From the NCBI RefSeq assembly GCF_014648395.1, contig NZ_BMRA01000007.1, positions 269,195 to 333,194 on the forward strand: a stretch of DNA of 64,000 bases, read 5' to 3'. The notes beneath the pieces are model-generated. The model was not told the origin of the DNA and did not search any database. It was given only the letters and a program-made list of their open reading frames with translations. Origin of the DNA: Micromonospora fulviviridis. Its GTDB lineage: Bacteria > Actinomycetota > Actinomycetes > Mycobacteriales > Micromonosporaceae. The position numbers and the translations under genes are program-made. Every line of letters begins with the position of its first letter. Position 1 is the first letter of the stretch. Below, piece by piece: positions 24,218-32,908 of the stretch.

Positions 24218-25108
24218 TCAGGCCCGGGCGGCGGCGGGTGCGACGCCGAGCAGCCCGGCGAGCCGGCCGGCGTCCCGTTGGGCCTGGTCGCCGCAGCAGT
24301 TGTTGAGCAGCACGTGCAGCTCGGCGCACTGGTCGGCCAGCTCGCGCAGCAGCACGGACCAGCGCCGCAGCTCCTCCTCGCCGTAGGCGTAGCGGAATTT
24401 GTCCTGCTTGTCGCCGCTCTCCCAGGCGGTGCTGTGCCCGTGGAACCGCACCACCGCGAGGTCGGTGGTGGCGACGAGGATCGGCGGCACCGAGGAGGCG
24501 TGCCCCTGGGGCATGTCCACGCAGACGTACCCGAGCCCGTGCTCGCGCAGGAACGTCACCGTGTCCACCACGGCGTCCTCGGTGAACCAGGAGGAGTGCC
24601 GCAGCTCGACGCTGACCGGCCAGGGCCGGCAGCGGAGGGCCGCGGACAGGATCCGCCGCTTGGCCGCGTCGCCGCGGGCCAGCCAGGGTGGGAACTGGAG
24701 CAGCACGGCGCCGAGCCGGTCGGCCGCCGCGAGCGGCGCCAGCGCCGCCTGGAACCGGTCCCAGAGTTCGTCGTACGCCCCGGCGGACAGGTCCCGCCAG
24801 CGGATCCGGCTCGGGCCGCCGGCGGGGCGCAGCTCCCGGGGCAGCGCGTCGACCGGGGTGTGGTGCCCGGTGAAGAGGCGGAACGCCTTGACGTCGAAGG
24901 TGAAGCCGGGCGGGGTGGCGGCCGCCCAGCCCTCGACGGTCTCCGGCGCCGGGATCGCGTAGTACGACGTGTCCACCTCGACCAGACCGAAGTGCTCCGC
25001 GTACCAGCCGAGGCGACCGGCCGGGGTGTTGGCCGCGCGGGGATACCAGCCGGAGCGGACCAGCATCTGGTCGGCCCAGGAGGACGTGCCCACCTTGATG
25101 ACACCCAT
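24218..25108 (-). CDS. DUF72 (YecE-like) TIM-barrel protein
   Basis: A 296-aa DUF72 protein. It starts with the family hallmark GVIKVGTSSWAD, then VEVDTSYYAIP, GFTFDVKAFRLFTGHHTP, LLQFPPW, SVELRHSSWF and the C-terminal VVRFHGHS and LNNCCGDQAQRDA. The predicted fold is a TIM barrel with conserved acidic and His residues, probably an enzyme, but no reaction is established for the family. The start is the ATG at 25108; a longer frame would need a TTG at 25144. No Shine-Dalgarno sequence is visible before 25108, so a leaderless mRNA is possible. It is divergent from a DinB gene. Confidence 0.85.
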   Translation of the reverse strand: MGVIKVGTSSWADQMLVRSGWYPRAANTPAGRLGWYAEHFGLVEVDTSYYAIPAPETVEGWAAATPPGFTFDVKAFRLFTGHHTPVDALPRELRPAGGPSRIRWRDLSAGAYDELWDRFQAALAPLAAADRLGAVLLQFPPWLARGDAAKRRILSAALRCRPWPVSVELRHSSWFTEDAVVDTVTFLREHGLGYVCVDMPQGHASSVPPILVATTDLAVVRFHGHSTAWESGDKQDKFRYAYGEEELRRWSVLLRELADQCAELHVLLNNCCGDQAQRDAGRLAGLLGVAPAAARA

Positions 25109-25227
25109 GTAATTCAGTGCACCGCGATCCGGACGAATCGGCAACCCGGGACGGTCCGGTGTGGAACCGGGAAAGTGTCGGCGGTGGGCCGTACGGTGTC
25201 CCCGGGTCTCGACGAAAGGCAGGCGGC

Positions 25228-25734
25228 ATGAGCGTCTCCGATCAGGTCCTCACCGGCGAGCGGGCCGATCTGCTCGCCACCCTCCAGCGGCACCGCGGCT
25301 TCCTCCGGCAGACCGTGGCGGGTCTCGACGACGAGCAGGCCGCGCGGCGCAGCACGGCCAGCGAGCTCTGTCTCGGTGGCCTCATCAAGCACGTGGCCGG
25401 CACCGAGCACCGGTGGCTGCGGTTCGCGGTCGGTGGCGCCGCGGCCATGCAGAGCGAGCCGGTCGACTGGGCCGGCCAGTTCCGGATGACCGAGGGCGAG
25501 ACCCTGGCCGGGCTTCTCGCCGAGTTCGACCGGGTGGCCGCCGAGACGGACGGGCTGGTCGCCACCCTCGACCTCGACGCCGCGCACCCGTTGCCGAGCG
25601 CGCCCTGGTTCGAGCCGGGCGCGAGCTGGACGGTGCGCCGGGTGCTGCTGCACCTCATCGCCGAGACCGCGCAGCACGCCGGGCACGCCGACATCATCCG
25701 CGAGTCCATCGACGGAGCGAAGACCATGGGGTGA
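25228..25734 (+). CDS. DinB-superfamily protein (DUF664)
   Basis: A 168-aa four-helix-bundle protein of the DinB/YfiT/mycothiol-dependent enzyme group. The three metal histidines of such folds are present: LIKHVAGTEHRWL (His near 51), and the C-terminal LHLIAETAQHAGHADIIRE pair. In actinobacteria these proteins often act as mycothiol- or bacillithiol-dependent S-transferases; the partner here is unknown. ATG start at 25228 after AAAGGCAGG. A second DinB-like gene lies at 31093-31602 in the same window. Confidence 0.82.
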   Translation: MSVSDQVLTGERADLLATLQRHRGFLRQTVAGLDDEQAARRSTASELCLGGLIKHVAGTEHRWLRFAVGGAAAMQSEPVDWAGQFRMTEGETLAGLLAEFDRVAAETDGLVATLDLDAAHPLPSAPWFEPGASWTVRRVLLHLIAETAQHAGHADIIRESIDGAKTMG

Positions 25735-25830
25735 CGGGCCGCGAGGTGACCGATCTCACCCACCCCAACAGGGGTAGGCGGTGGTTTCTCGTGTGACGCC
25801 ACGACCGGTGGCGGCGCTGAGGGACACGAG

Positions 25831-26649
25831 ATGAACGGACACCGCATGGACCAGGAGACCGTCGAGCGCCTGCTCGTCGGTCCCGCCGCCGACGCGCAGG
25901 ACGGTCCGGATGCGCTGGTCCGGTTCCTCGCCGCCGTCCGCGCCGCTCCCCGCCCGCACGAACTCAGTGGTGAGGGGGCCGCCCTCGAGGCGTTCCGCAT
26001 GGCGCAGGCCGGCGACGCGGTCCCGGTGACGGTGTCCCGTCCCGAGCGACGGCTCCGCGCCGGGCTGCTCGGCGCGAAGCTCGCCCTGGGCGCCCTGCTG
26101 GCCACCGCCACCGGCGGCGTCGCGCTCGCCGCCGTGACCGGCCACCTGCCCGGCCCGCTGGGCGGCGGCGGTGGCGCGGACACCACCGCGAGCCCGAGCA
26201 CCGGGGCCGACGGCCGGCCCACGCAGTCCGCCGGGCCGAGCCAGCCGGCCACCCCGGCCGCCGCCCCGACCGACGGGTCGGGCAGCCCGTCCGCGGTGGC
26301 CGGGCTCTGCACCGCCTATCGGGCCAAGAACGAGGCGGACCGGGGCCGAGCCCTGGATGCCCCTCCCTTCGCCGACCTGGTCTCGGCCGCTGGCGGGCGA
26401 GACCAGGTCGCCAGCTACTGCGAGGGGCTGCTCCACGGGAAGGACAAGCCGACCAAGCCCGGCGCCGACAAGACCCCGCCCCAGCCGAGCCCAGACCCGA
26501 CGCACCGGCCCGGCACCGAGTCGACCGCACGGGTCACCGGTCAGCCGGTGCCCGCGCCCAGCAGCCCGACGGCCGGTTTCGCGCCGACCACCGACCCGGG
26601 CGACCCGCCGGCGCAGAAGCCCGACTCGGTCCGCCCCTCCCCGCGCTGA
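25831..26649 (+). CDS. Anti-sigma-factor-like single-pass membrane protein
   Basis: A 272-aa protein: a cytoplasmic N-terminal domain (about 1-75), one transmembrane helix (about 76-100, LLGAKLALGALLATATGGVALAAV), and an extracellular Ser/Thr/Pro-rich segment with a small conserved patch (GLCTAYRAKNEADRG...LVSAAGGRDQVASYCEGLL) followed by more Pro-rich sequence. This layout is that of anti-sigma or sigma-associated proteins encoded behind ECF sigma factors in actinomycetes. No sigma gene is adjacent, so it looks like an orphan or relocated partner. ATG start; no canonical zinc HxxxCxxC motif. Confidence 0.6.
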   Translation: MNGHRMDQETVERLLVGPAADAQDGPDALVRFLAAVRAAPRPHELSGEGAALEAFRMAQAGDAVPVTVSRPERRLRAGLLGAKLALGALLATATGGVALAAVTGHLPGPLGGGGGADTTASPSTGADGRPTQSAGPSQPATPAAAPTDGSGSPSAVAGLCTAYRAKNEADRGRALDAPPFADLVSAAGGRDQVASYCEGLLHGKDKPTKPGADKTPPQPSPDPTHRPGTESTARVTGQPVPAPSSPTAGFAPTTDPGDPPAQKPDSVRPSPR

Positions 26650-26745
26650 CGCCCGCCGGGACGCCCACGCCCGGCTGGGGCTGCCCGGCCCGCGCCGGAT
26701 CCGGGGCCGGCCGGTCGGGCCGGTGACCGGCACCGCACCGGCTGA

Positions 26746-26751
26746 TAGCTT
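26746..26751 (+). promoter_or_regulatory. Leaderless -10 element (TAGCTT)
   Basis: TAGCTT lies exactly 6 nt before the GTG start of the Pr6Pr-type membrane gene, and no Shine-Dalgarno sequence is present. This fits a leaderless transcript. Confidence 0.45.
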
Positions 26752-26757
26752 GCCCCG

Positions 26758-27486
26758 GTGACTCCGCGGCGTCGCCGACTGGCGATCCTCTTCCGGCTGG
26801 CCGTCGTGCTCGGCGTGGTGGCCGGCATCGTGCTCACCGCGCTGGGCCCGGCCACGGTGACCGGCCTGCTGCCGTACTTCACCATCCAGAGCAACGTGGC
26901 CGTCGGCGTCTTCGCCGGCTACGCCGCCTGGCGGGCCTGGCAGGGCCGACCGGAGCCGCCGAGCGCGCTCAAGGGCGCCGTGACGCTCTACATCACCATC
27001 ACGGGCACCGTCTACCACCTGGTGCTCGCCAACCCGGCCAGCCCGTTCGCCATGGTCCAGCCGCACCGGGAGCCGGGCGAGTGGTGGGGCAACCAGTTCC
27101 TGCACACCGTGGTGCCGCTGCTCGCGATCGCCGACTGGGCGCTGTTCGACCGCCGTGGCCGGCTGCGCCCGCGGTACGCCGCCTGGTGGCTGGCGTTCCC
27201 GCTGGCGTACCTCGGGTTCGCCCTGGTGCGGGGGCTCGTCGTGCACCGCTACCCGTACCCGTTCCTCGACGCCGGGCAGCTCGGCTACGGCGGCGTGGGG
27301 CTGAGCGCGCTCTTCTTCGCCGTCGCGTTCTGGCTGCTCGGGCTCCTCCTCGTCGGCGTCGACCGGGGGCTGGCCGGCCGGGCCCGCGCCGTGCCGGCCG
27401 AGCCGGCCCCGACCTCCGCCGCCACGCCCGAGCAGGGCGCGGCCTCCGCCGCGACGCCGGAGCAGAGCACGGCAGGGCCACGCTGA
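26758..27486 (+). CDS. Pr6Pr-family six-helix membrane protein
   Basis: A 242-aa polytopic protein with about six membrane helices, containing LLPYFTIQSNVAVGVF (a motif shared by this family), a conserved WWGNQFLHTVVPLLAIADWALFD, and VVHRYPYPFLDAGQLGYGGV. It belongs to the Pr6Pr/FAR-17a-like group; function is not established. The C-terminus has two copies of SAATPEQ, encoded by an imperfect 30-nt tandem repeat. GTG start without a ribosome site, matching the TAGCTT element 6 nt upstream. It is convergent with the debranching-enzyme gene, 25 nt apart. Confidence 0.78.
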   Translation: MTPRRRRLAILFRLAVVLGVVAGIVLTALGPATVTGLLPYFTIQSNVAVGVFAGYAAWRAWQGRPEPPSALKGAVTLYITITGTVYHLVLANPASPFAMVQPHREPGEWWGNQFLHTVVPLLAIADWALFDRRGRLRPRYAAWWLAFPLAYLGFALVRGLVVHRYPYPFLDAGQLGYGGVGLSALFFAVAFWLLGLLLVGVDRGLAGRARAVPAEPAPTSAATPEQGAASAATPEQSTAGPR

Positions 27487-27511
27487 CCGGCGGCGGCCGG
27501 ACGCTCTACGG

Positions 27512-29599
27512 TCACCCGGCGGCGCGCCGCTCACCGGCCGGGCCACCGACCCGGATCCGCCGGCCCGTGGTGCGGTCGCGGCCGTAGGAGTCGGCCCGCC
27601 CCCAGCGCCCCGGCACATCCAGCAGCTCGATCCGGCCGTACCCGTCGGGGACGCACGGGTTCACCAGCAGGTTCTCCCCGCACGGACGCAGCCCGAGCAT
27701 GGTGGCGATCAGCATCAGCAGGCCGCCGGAGGCCCACGACTGCGGCCGGCCGGCCGCCGGCAGCTGGACCGGGTACTTCGTGACGTCGCGCGGGTAGCCG
27801 GCGATCACCTCCGGCACCGAGCCGCCGAGCGTCTCCGCCACGGCGAAGATGCCGGCCACGACCTGGGCCGCCTCGGCGTCGTACCCGTAGCGGCGCAGGC
27901 CCGCCGCGACGAGCGCGTTGTCCGACGGCCAGACCGCGCCGAGATGGGCGCCGACCGGGTTGTACGGCCGCTGCCCGGTGGCGTACGTGCGCACTCCCCA
28001 GCCGGAGAAGAGTTCCGGACTGGACAGGTGCGCGGCGACCGCGTCGGCCCGCTCGGGCTCGACGATGCCGCTCCACAGCAGGTGCCCGAGGTGGGAGGTG
28101 AGCGCGTCCACCGGCTGCCCGTCCGGGGTGAGGGCCAGCGCGTAATAGCCCCGGTCCGGCAGCCAGAAGTCCCGGTCGAACCGCTCGCGCAGCCGCGCGG
28201 CCTCGGCCTCCAGCCGGTCGGCGTACCCGGGGTCGCCCCAGATCTCCCGGGCCAGCCGGGCACCCCGGACCTTCGCGTCGTACGCGTACCCCTGCAACTC
28301 GCAGGTCGCCCGGGGGTACGGCGGCTCGACGGCGTGTCGGTCGACGATGGCCCCCGGCGAGTTGCGCCAGGTCTGGTTGGCCACCCCGTTGACCGTGTTG
28401 CGCGGCTGGTAGCGCAGGTAGCCGTCGCCGGTGGAGTCGCCGTACTCGTCGAGCCAGTCCAGCGCCATCCGGGCCGGGTGGCGCAACTGCCGGACCAGGT
28501 CGGCGTCGCCGGTCCAGCGCTCGTACTCGTCGAGCAGGATCACGAACAGCGGCGTGGTGTCGGCCGCGCCGTAGTAGAGCGCCGTGGGCTGCTCGCCGAA
28601 GGCGGCCTGCTCGCCGTACCGCAGCTCGGAGAGGATCTTCCCGGGCTCCTCGTCGTGGTAGTCGTCGAGCCGCCCGCCCTGGAGCAGGGCGAGCAGGCGC
28701 AGCGTCGCCGGGGTCAGCTCCGGGGTGAACGGCAGCGTCGCCAGGCAGGTGATGAGGGCGTCCCGGCCGTACAGCGCCATGGCCCAGGGCAGCCCGCCCA
28801 CCGGCACCCGATCGGTGTACGACAGCGGCTCGTACCGCAGCGAGGCCAGGTCGGTCAGCGCCTGCCGGTACGCCGACATCAGGGGTTCCCGTTCGGCGAT
28901 GAGCTGCGGCGCGTGGTCGAACCAGCGGGCGAGGTCCTCGCGCATGTCCTGGTGGACGTGCTGGCGGTGGGCCTCCAGACTGGCTCGCAGATCACGTCCC
29001 CCGGCGCCGTGGATGATCATGGCTACCTGCAGGTCGGTGTGCCACGCGCCGTTCGGGGCGACCCGGATCCGGAAGGTCATACCCCGCTCGTCGACCTCCA
29101 CCGGCGCGGTGCTGGAGACGATGGTCTCCCGGGTGAACCGGTCCCGCTGGTGGCAGATTCGCAGCTGCCGCTGGGCCGGGTCGGCGGTCAGCACCGGCCG
29201 GCGTGGCGCGGGGCGGAGGATCTCGGCGGTGTCGGCGAAGTCGCTGCCGATCTCCATCCGCACGGTGAACTCGGCGGGCTCGGCGGCGTGGTTGAGCACG
29301 GTGAGGCGCTCGTTGAAGCTGTCGTTGATGGACCGGTGCCGGATCACCGAGACGTCGGCGTCCACGTAGTGGCTGGCGGCGCCGGGGACCAGCACGAACC
29401 GGGTCTCGAAGTAGGCCAGCTCGTCCCGGGACAGGGCGTGCAGCCGCTCCCCGTTGACGGTGAGCACCCAGCGGGACAGGAAGCGGGTGTCGAACGAGAA
29501 CAGGCCGATCGGGGCGTACGGGTCGACCTCCATGTCGCCCTGTGCGTCGCCGAGCGCGAACGCGTTGCCGGCGAGGACGTGCACCAACTCCTGCTTCAT
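27512..29599 (-). CDS. Glycogen-debranching-type amylo-alpha-1,6-glucosidase
   Basis: A 695-aa protein with the N-terminal glycogen-debranching beta-domain (about 1-200: LAGNAFALGDAQGDM, GLFSFDTRFLSRW) and a C-terminal (alpha/alpha)6 barrel with the GH signature ALYGRDALITCLATL and GAHLGAVWPSDNALVAAGL. Related proteins hydrolyse or remodel alpha-glucans; several are annotated as MGH1-like or trehalose-linked. The start is the ATG at 29599, overlapping the SCP2 gene stop by 4 nt (ATGA) and preceded by GGTGGG; a GTG at 29620 is a weaker option. No signal peptide, so it is cytoplasmic. Confidence 0.87.
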   Translation of the reverse strand: MKQELVHVLAGNAFALGDAQGDMEVDPYAPIGLFSFDTRFLSRWVLTVNGERLHALSRDELAYFETRFVLVPGAASHYVDADVSVIRHRSINDSFNERLTVLNHAAEPAEFTVRMEIGSDFADTAEILRPAPRRPVLTADPAQRQLRICHQRDRFTRETIVSSTAPVEVDERGMTFRIRVAPNGAWHTDLQVAMIIHGAGGRDLRASLEAHRQHVHQDMREDLARWFDHAPQLIAEREPLMSAYRQALTDLASLRYEPLSYTDRVPVGGLPWAMALYGRDALITCLATLPFTPELTPATLRLLALLQGGRLDDYHDEEPGKILSELRYGEQAAFGEQPTALYYGAADTTPLFVILLDEYERWTGDADLVRQLRHPARMALDWLDEYGDSTGDGYLRYQPRNTVNGVANQTWRNSPGAIVDRHAVEPPYPRATCELQGYAYDAKVRGARLAREIWGDPGYADRLEAEAARLRERFDRDFWLPDRGYYALALTPDGQPVDALTSHLGHLLWSGIVEPERADAVAAHLSSPELFSGWGVRTYATGQRPYNPVGAHLGAVWPSDNALVAAGLRRYGYDAEAAQVVAGIFAVAETLGGSVPEVIAGYPRDVTKYPVQLPAAGRPQSWASGGLLMLIATMLGLRPCGENLLVNPCVPDGYGRIELLDVPGRWGRADSYGRDRTTGRRIRVGGPAGERRAAG

Positions 29600-29979
29600 C
29601 GCATTCCCACCCGGCTCCACCCGCCGGCCACCTCGCGGGGATGCCGGGCGTCGGGCGGACCCGGGAAGATCCGGCGCAGCGACAGCAGCAGCCGCAGGTC
29701 GCCCTGCGCGGTGAGGTCGTTGCGCAGCAGCGCCGCGGCCGGGTGCAGCCGGCCGGCGACCATCCGGTCGAACACCTCCCGGTCGGCACGGACCACCAGC
29801 TGGGCCTCGTCGGCCAGGCGGGCCACCCGGACCTCCTGGTCGTCGATGGTCAGATACCAGTGTTCGGTCCGCGCCCCGTCCTGCAGGTCCAACCGCAGCG
29901 TGCCGGCGGTGGTCTCCGGCAGGTCGGGATGCCGGCCGGCGACCTTCCGATCCAGGTACTCCGCAGCCGAGGCGCTCAT
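29596..29979 (-). CDS. SCP2 sterol-binding-domain protein
   Basis: A 127-aa protein with an SCP2-like fold: TLRLDLQDGARTEHWYLTIDDQEVRVARL followed by ADEAQLVVRADREVFDRMVAGRLHPAAALLRNDLTAQGDLRLLLSL-type sequence, the lipid-carrier pattern of short actinobacterial SCP2 proteins. ATG at 29979 behind GGGAGGGA. It is coupled by a 4-nt overlap to the debranching enzyme, so the two are expressed together; why a lipid-binding fold pairs with an alpha-glucan enzyme is unclear. Confidence 0.8.
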   Translation of the reverse strand: MSASAAEYLDRKVAGRHPDLPETTAGTLRLDLQDGARTEHWYLTIDDQEVRVARLADEAQLVVRADREVFDRMVAGRLHPAAALLRNDLTAQGDLRLLLSLRRIFPGPPDARHPREVAGGWSRVGMR

Positions 29980-30134
29980 CGGTCCCTCCCCGTGTCCGTC
30001 GTCGCGGCTCACCGCCGGGCGGCTCCGCCCGCTCCCGCAGCCTCCCCGCCGGCCGGGTGAGTCCAAATCACCTCGTGCGGGTGAGAGCAGGGCTGGCGCG
30101 CGGGGCGGAAGTCGGGTAGTCCGGAGCGATGGGG

Positions 30135-31109
30135 ATGACCGGGGACGCCACGACCGATCGGGTGCTCGCCGCGCTGCTGGCCATGCAGCGCCAGTCCTGG
30201 GAGCAGGGGGTGACCGGGCACGCCCTGCTCGACCTCGGGCTCGGTGACCTGGCCGTGCTGGTCGCCGACGCGGCGGTGACCCGGCAGCACCCGGACGGGC
30301 GGCTCGGCGACGTGTCCGGCGAGGCCGGCGCGGTCAACGGCGCGGCCTGCGGCGAGGTGGTCCGGTACGCGGCCACGACCGACGGGGATCCGCGCTTCAC
30401 CGCCGCGCTGGACGCGCAGCTCGACTGGCTGGTCACCCGGGCGCCCCGGGCCGCCGACGGCACCCTGTTCCACCTGCTCGACGGCCGCCAGGTGTGGGCG
30501 GACACGGTGTACATGGTGGTGCCGCTGCTCGCGTTGGCCGGCCGGACGGACCTGGCGGCCGCGCAGGTCGACGGGCACCGCCGCCGGTTGTTCGACCCGC
30601 GCACCGGCCTCTACGCGGCCCGCTGGGACGAGGACCGGGGCGAGCTGGACCGGCCACAGCCGTGGGGCACCGGCAACGGCTGGGTGGTCGCGGGGATCGC
30701 CCGGGCGCTGCGGCTCGCGCCGGACTGGCCGGCCGGGCTCCGCGCCGAACTGGCCGGCCACGCCCGCACGGTGCTGGACGCCTGCCTGGCGTACCGGGGC
30801 GACGACGGGCTCTTTCCCGACGTGCTCGACGACCCGGGCTCGTTCCGCGAGGCGAACACCGCGCAGCTGCTCGGGTACGCGGCGCTGACCGGGGTGGCCG
30901 ACGGCTGGCTGCCGGCGTCCTGGCTGGGCACCGGCGCGGAACTGCTGGCGGCGGCGAGCCGACGGGTCGACCGCCGCGGGCGGGTGGCCGGGGTCAGCGG
31001 CGCGCCGGACTTCGCCCGGCCGGGCACCTCCCCTGAGGCGCAGGCGTTCCACCTGCTCGGGCAGGCCGCGCTGGACCGGGCCCGGGCGGCGGTCAGCCCC
31101 GCTGGATGA
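30135..31109 (+). CDS. Glycoside hydrolase family 88/105-like enzyme
   Basis: A 324-aa (alpha/alpha)6-barrel protein similar to unsaturated glucuronyl and rhamnogalacturonyl hydrolases. Supporting motifs are QRQSWEQG near the N-terminus, VWADTVYMVVPLLA (the Asp of the W-x-D-x-x-YM block is the likely catalytic residue), RPQPWGTGNGWVVAGIARAL and SFREANTAQLLGYA. No signal peptide, so it would act on imported oligosaccharides. Two in-frame ATGs lie 6 nt apart; 30135 is chosen because GGAG is 8 nt upstream. Its 3' end overlaps the convergent DinB-like gene by 17 nt. Confidence 0.82.
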   Translation: MTGDATTDRVLAALLAMQRQSWEQGVTGHALLDLGLGDLAVLVADAAVTRQHPDGRLGDVSGEAGAVNGAACGEVVRYAATTDGDPRFTAALDAQLDWLVTRAPRAADGTLFHLLDGRQVWADTVYMVVPLLALAGRTDLAAAQVDGHRRRLFDPRTGLYAARWDEDRGELDRPQPWGTGNGWVVAGIARALRLAPDWPAGLRAELAGHARTVLDACLAYRGDDGLFPDVLDDPGSFREANTAQLLGYAALTGVADGWLPASWLGTGAELLAAASRRVDRRGRVAGVSGAPDFARPGTSPEAQAFHLLGQAALDRARAAVSPAG

Positions 31110-31602
31110 GCCCGCGCACGTACGCGGCCTGGCCGACGTGCTGGAGGTCGTCGTCGAGCACGCTCACCAGCCGCACGCCGAGGGTGACCGGCGGGTCCCA
31201 GTTCTCGTCGACCACCCGGTCCAGGTCCCCCGGGCCCAGCCCGCGCAGGTACGCCAGCGTCCGGTCGACCACCGCCCGGTGGTAGTCGAGCAGGACCCCG
31301 CCGCTCTCCGGCCGCACGCCGGCGACCTGCTCGGGGCCGTGCGCGAAGCCCGTGTCGTCCGGGTCGGCGGTCAGCCCGCACCGCCCCGCCCAGTCGCCGG
31401 TGACCCAGAGCTGCTCCTCCCCCATCACGTCGGCGACGTGGTGGTCCTGGAGCCGGCTCAGGTGCCAGACCAGCCACCCCACCGGGTTCGAACCGGCGGC
31501 CGGGGCCTGCCGCAGCTGTTCCGGGCCGAGCCCGTCGAGCGCCCCGGCCACCAGATCCGGCAGCCGGCCGTACGCCTCGGTCAGCAGGTCGTTCACGTCC
31601 AC
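31093..31602 (-). CDS. DinB-like protein (mycothiol-dependent enzyme fold)
   Basis: A 169-aa protein of the DinB/maleylpyruvate-isomerase-N group. Features are GSNPVGWLVWHLSRLQDHHVAD (the metal His region), RCGLTADPDDTGFAHGPEQVAGVR and the C-terminal DDDLQHVGQAAYVRGL with the third His. Such proteins bind a divalent metal and are thought to use mycothiol. The start is the GTG at 31602 (GGAGGAG 10 nt upstream); GTG at 31611 is nearly on top of that site. The last 17 nt overlap the convergent GH88/105-like gene. Confidence 0.8.
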   Translation of the reverse strand: MDVNDLLTEAYGRLPDLVAGALDGLGPEQLRQAPAAGSNPVGWLVWHLSRLQDHHVADVMGEEQLWVTGDWAGRCGLTADPDDTGFAHGPEQVAGVRPESGGVLLDYHRAVVDRTLAYLRGLGPGDLDRVVDENWDPPVTLGVRLVSVLDDDLQHVGQAAYVRGLIQRG

Positions 31603-31675
31603 GGGTCCCACGCTCCTCCGCCGTCGGTGCCACCCGGGCAGTACCGCGCTGGCCCGGCGGCAAACCTCACCCCCT

Positions 31676-31681
31676 TAGGGT
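31676..31681 (+). promoter_or_regulatory. Leaderless -10 element (TAGGGT)
   Basis: TAGGGT ends 6 nt before the GTG start of the 2'-5' RNA ligase-like gene; there is no ribosome-binding site in this gap. Confidence 0.45.
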
Positions 31682-31687
31682 GATCGC

Positions 31688-32203
31688 GTGGTCGCGGCGC
31701 TGGAGCTGTATCTCGACACCGACGCCACCCGGCGCATCCGGGTGCTCTGGGACGCGTTGGAGGCCGAGGGCGTGCAGAGCATGCGGTCGCTGCTGGAGCA
31801 GCGGCACCGGCCGCACGTCTCGCTGGCGGTCGCACCGCGGCTCGACCCGCACCGGGTCGCCGAGGCGCTCGCCGGGATGGTGGTGGCCGCACCGCTGCGG
31901 CTGGAGTTCCAGCACGCCGGGCAGTTCGTCGGGCGGGTGCTCTGGCTCGGGCCGGCCCCCACGCCGGAGCTGCTGGCCCACCACGGCGCGGTGCACGAGC
32001 GGCTGGCCCGGGCCGGCATCGGGCTGGTGGAGCACTACCAGCCGGGCCGCTGGGTGCCGCACTGCACGCTCTCCATGCGGGTGCCGAACGCGCTGATGGC
32101 CGCGGCGGTGCGCCGCTGCCTCGAGGTGCTGCCGCTGACGGCCACCGTGGTCGGCGCGGCCGTCACCGACCACGCCCGGGGCATCTCCCACCCGCTCGGC
32201 TGA
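31688..32203 (+). CDS. 2'-5' RNA ligase / 2H phosphoesterase-like protein
   Basis: A 171-aa 2H phosphoesterase. The two catalytic H-x-T/S tetrapeptides are HVSLAV (near 43) and HCTLSM (near 126), separated by about 80 residues as expected. Members open or form 2'-5' or cyclic phosphates on RNA or nucleotides; the substrate here is unknown. GTG start, apparently leaderless. It is convergent with the GNAT gene and divergent from the DinB-like gene. Confidence 0.85.
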   Translation: MVAALELYLDTDATRRIRVLWDALEAEGVQSMRSLLEQRHRPHVSLAVAPRLDPHRVAEALAGMVVAAPLRLEFQHAGQFVGRVLWLGPAPTPELLAHHGAVHERLARAGIGLVEHYQPGRWVPHCTLSMRVPNALMAAAVRRCLEVLPLTATVVGAAVTDHARGISHPLG

Positions 32204-32229
32204 CCTACGCCCCGACCAACCGCACGCGG

Positions 32230-32688
32230 TCAGCGCGGTCCGAAATCCACCAGGAAGGTCGGGTAGTCGGGCTGCGGGCAGGGCTGGCCGCGGTGCCCGA
32301 GCCGCTCGTAGAAGGGCGCCGCGCGCTCGCGGTGGGCCTGCCACTCCAGGTGGCGGGCCCGTCGGGCCGCCCACTCCGACACCGCCGCGAGCAGCGCGCG
32401 GCCCACGCCCCGCCGGCGCCGGTCCGGGCACACGTACAGGTCGTGCAGGCGGACGGTGCGGTGCGCGTCGCCGGAGCGCAGGTGCGGGCCGTGGTCCTGG
32501 GCGGCGGCGTACCCGGCCGGCCCGTCGTCGTCCACCGCGCCGAGCAGCGCCCAGCGGGGGTCGGCGAGCAGCAGCAGGAAGCGCTCCCGGTGGACCTCGG
32601 CGGGCTCGTCGCCGACGCCCATGTCCCGCAGCATCGGCCACAGCCGCGGCCAGTCCGCCCCGGTCAGCTCCCGTACGGTGATCGACAC
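32230..32688 (-). CDS. GNAT-family N-acetyltransferase
   Basis: A 152-aa GNAT enzyme. The acetyl-CoA pyrophosphate loop is RRRRGVGRALLAAVSEWA (about 95-112), preceded by VRLHDLYVCPD (strand 4) and followed by RAAPFYERLGHRG, the classic motif B. The substrate is unknown. The start is a GTG at 32688 giving MSITVRELTG; no strong ribosome site is visible, so a start a few codons upstream cannot be ruled out. Confidence 0.82.
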   Translation of the reverse strand: MSITVRELTGADWPRLWPMLRDMGVGDEPAEVHRERFLLLLADPRWALLGAVDDDGPAGYAAAQDHGPHLRSGDAHRTVRLHDLYVCPDRRRRGVGRALLAAVSEWAARRARHLEWQAHRERAAPFYERLGHRGQPCPQPDYPTFLVDFGPR

Positions 32689-32908
32689 GCCGTCCAGGAT
32701 GCGGGCCGCACCGGGCGGGGGCCAGTGGTTTCCGGGCCGCCGGGCGGCGGCTCCCCGCGTCCGCCGGACCGGGTTTTTCGCCATCTGCTGCCGGTGATGG
32801 CGATGCCGCCGAACCGACGCAAGCTGGTAAAAGCGCAGGTCAAGGCCGTCCTGGCCACCCGAGGACGTGCGGCCGGAGCGCCACGAGCACGCCTTACGGA
32901 GGCATCCC

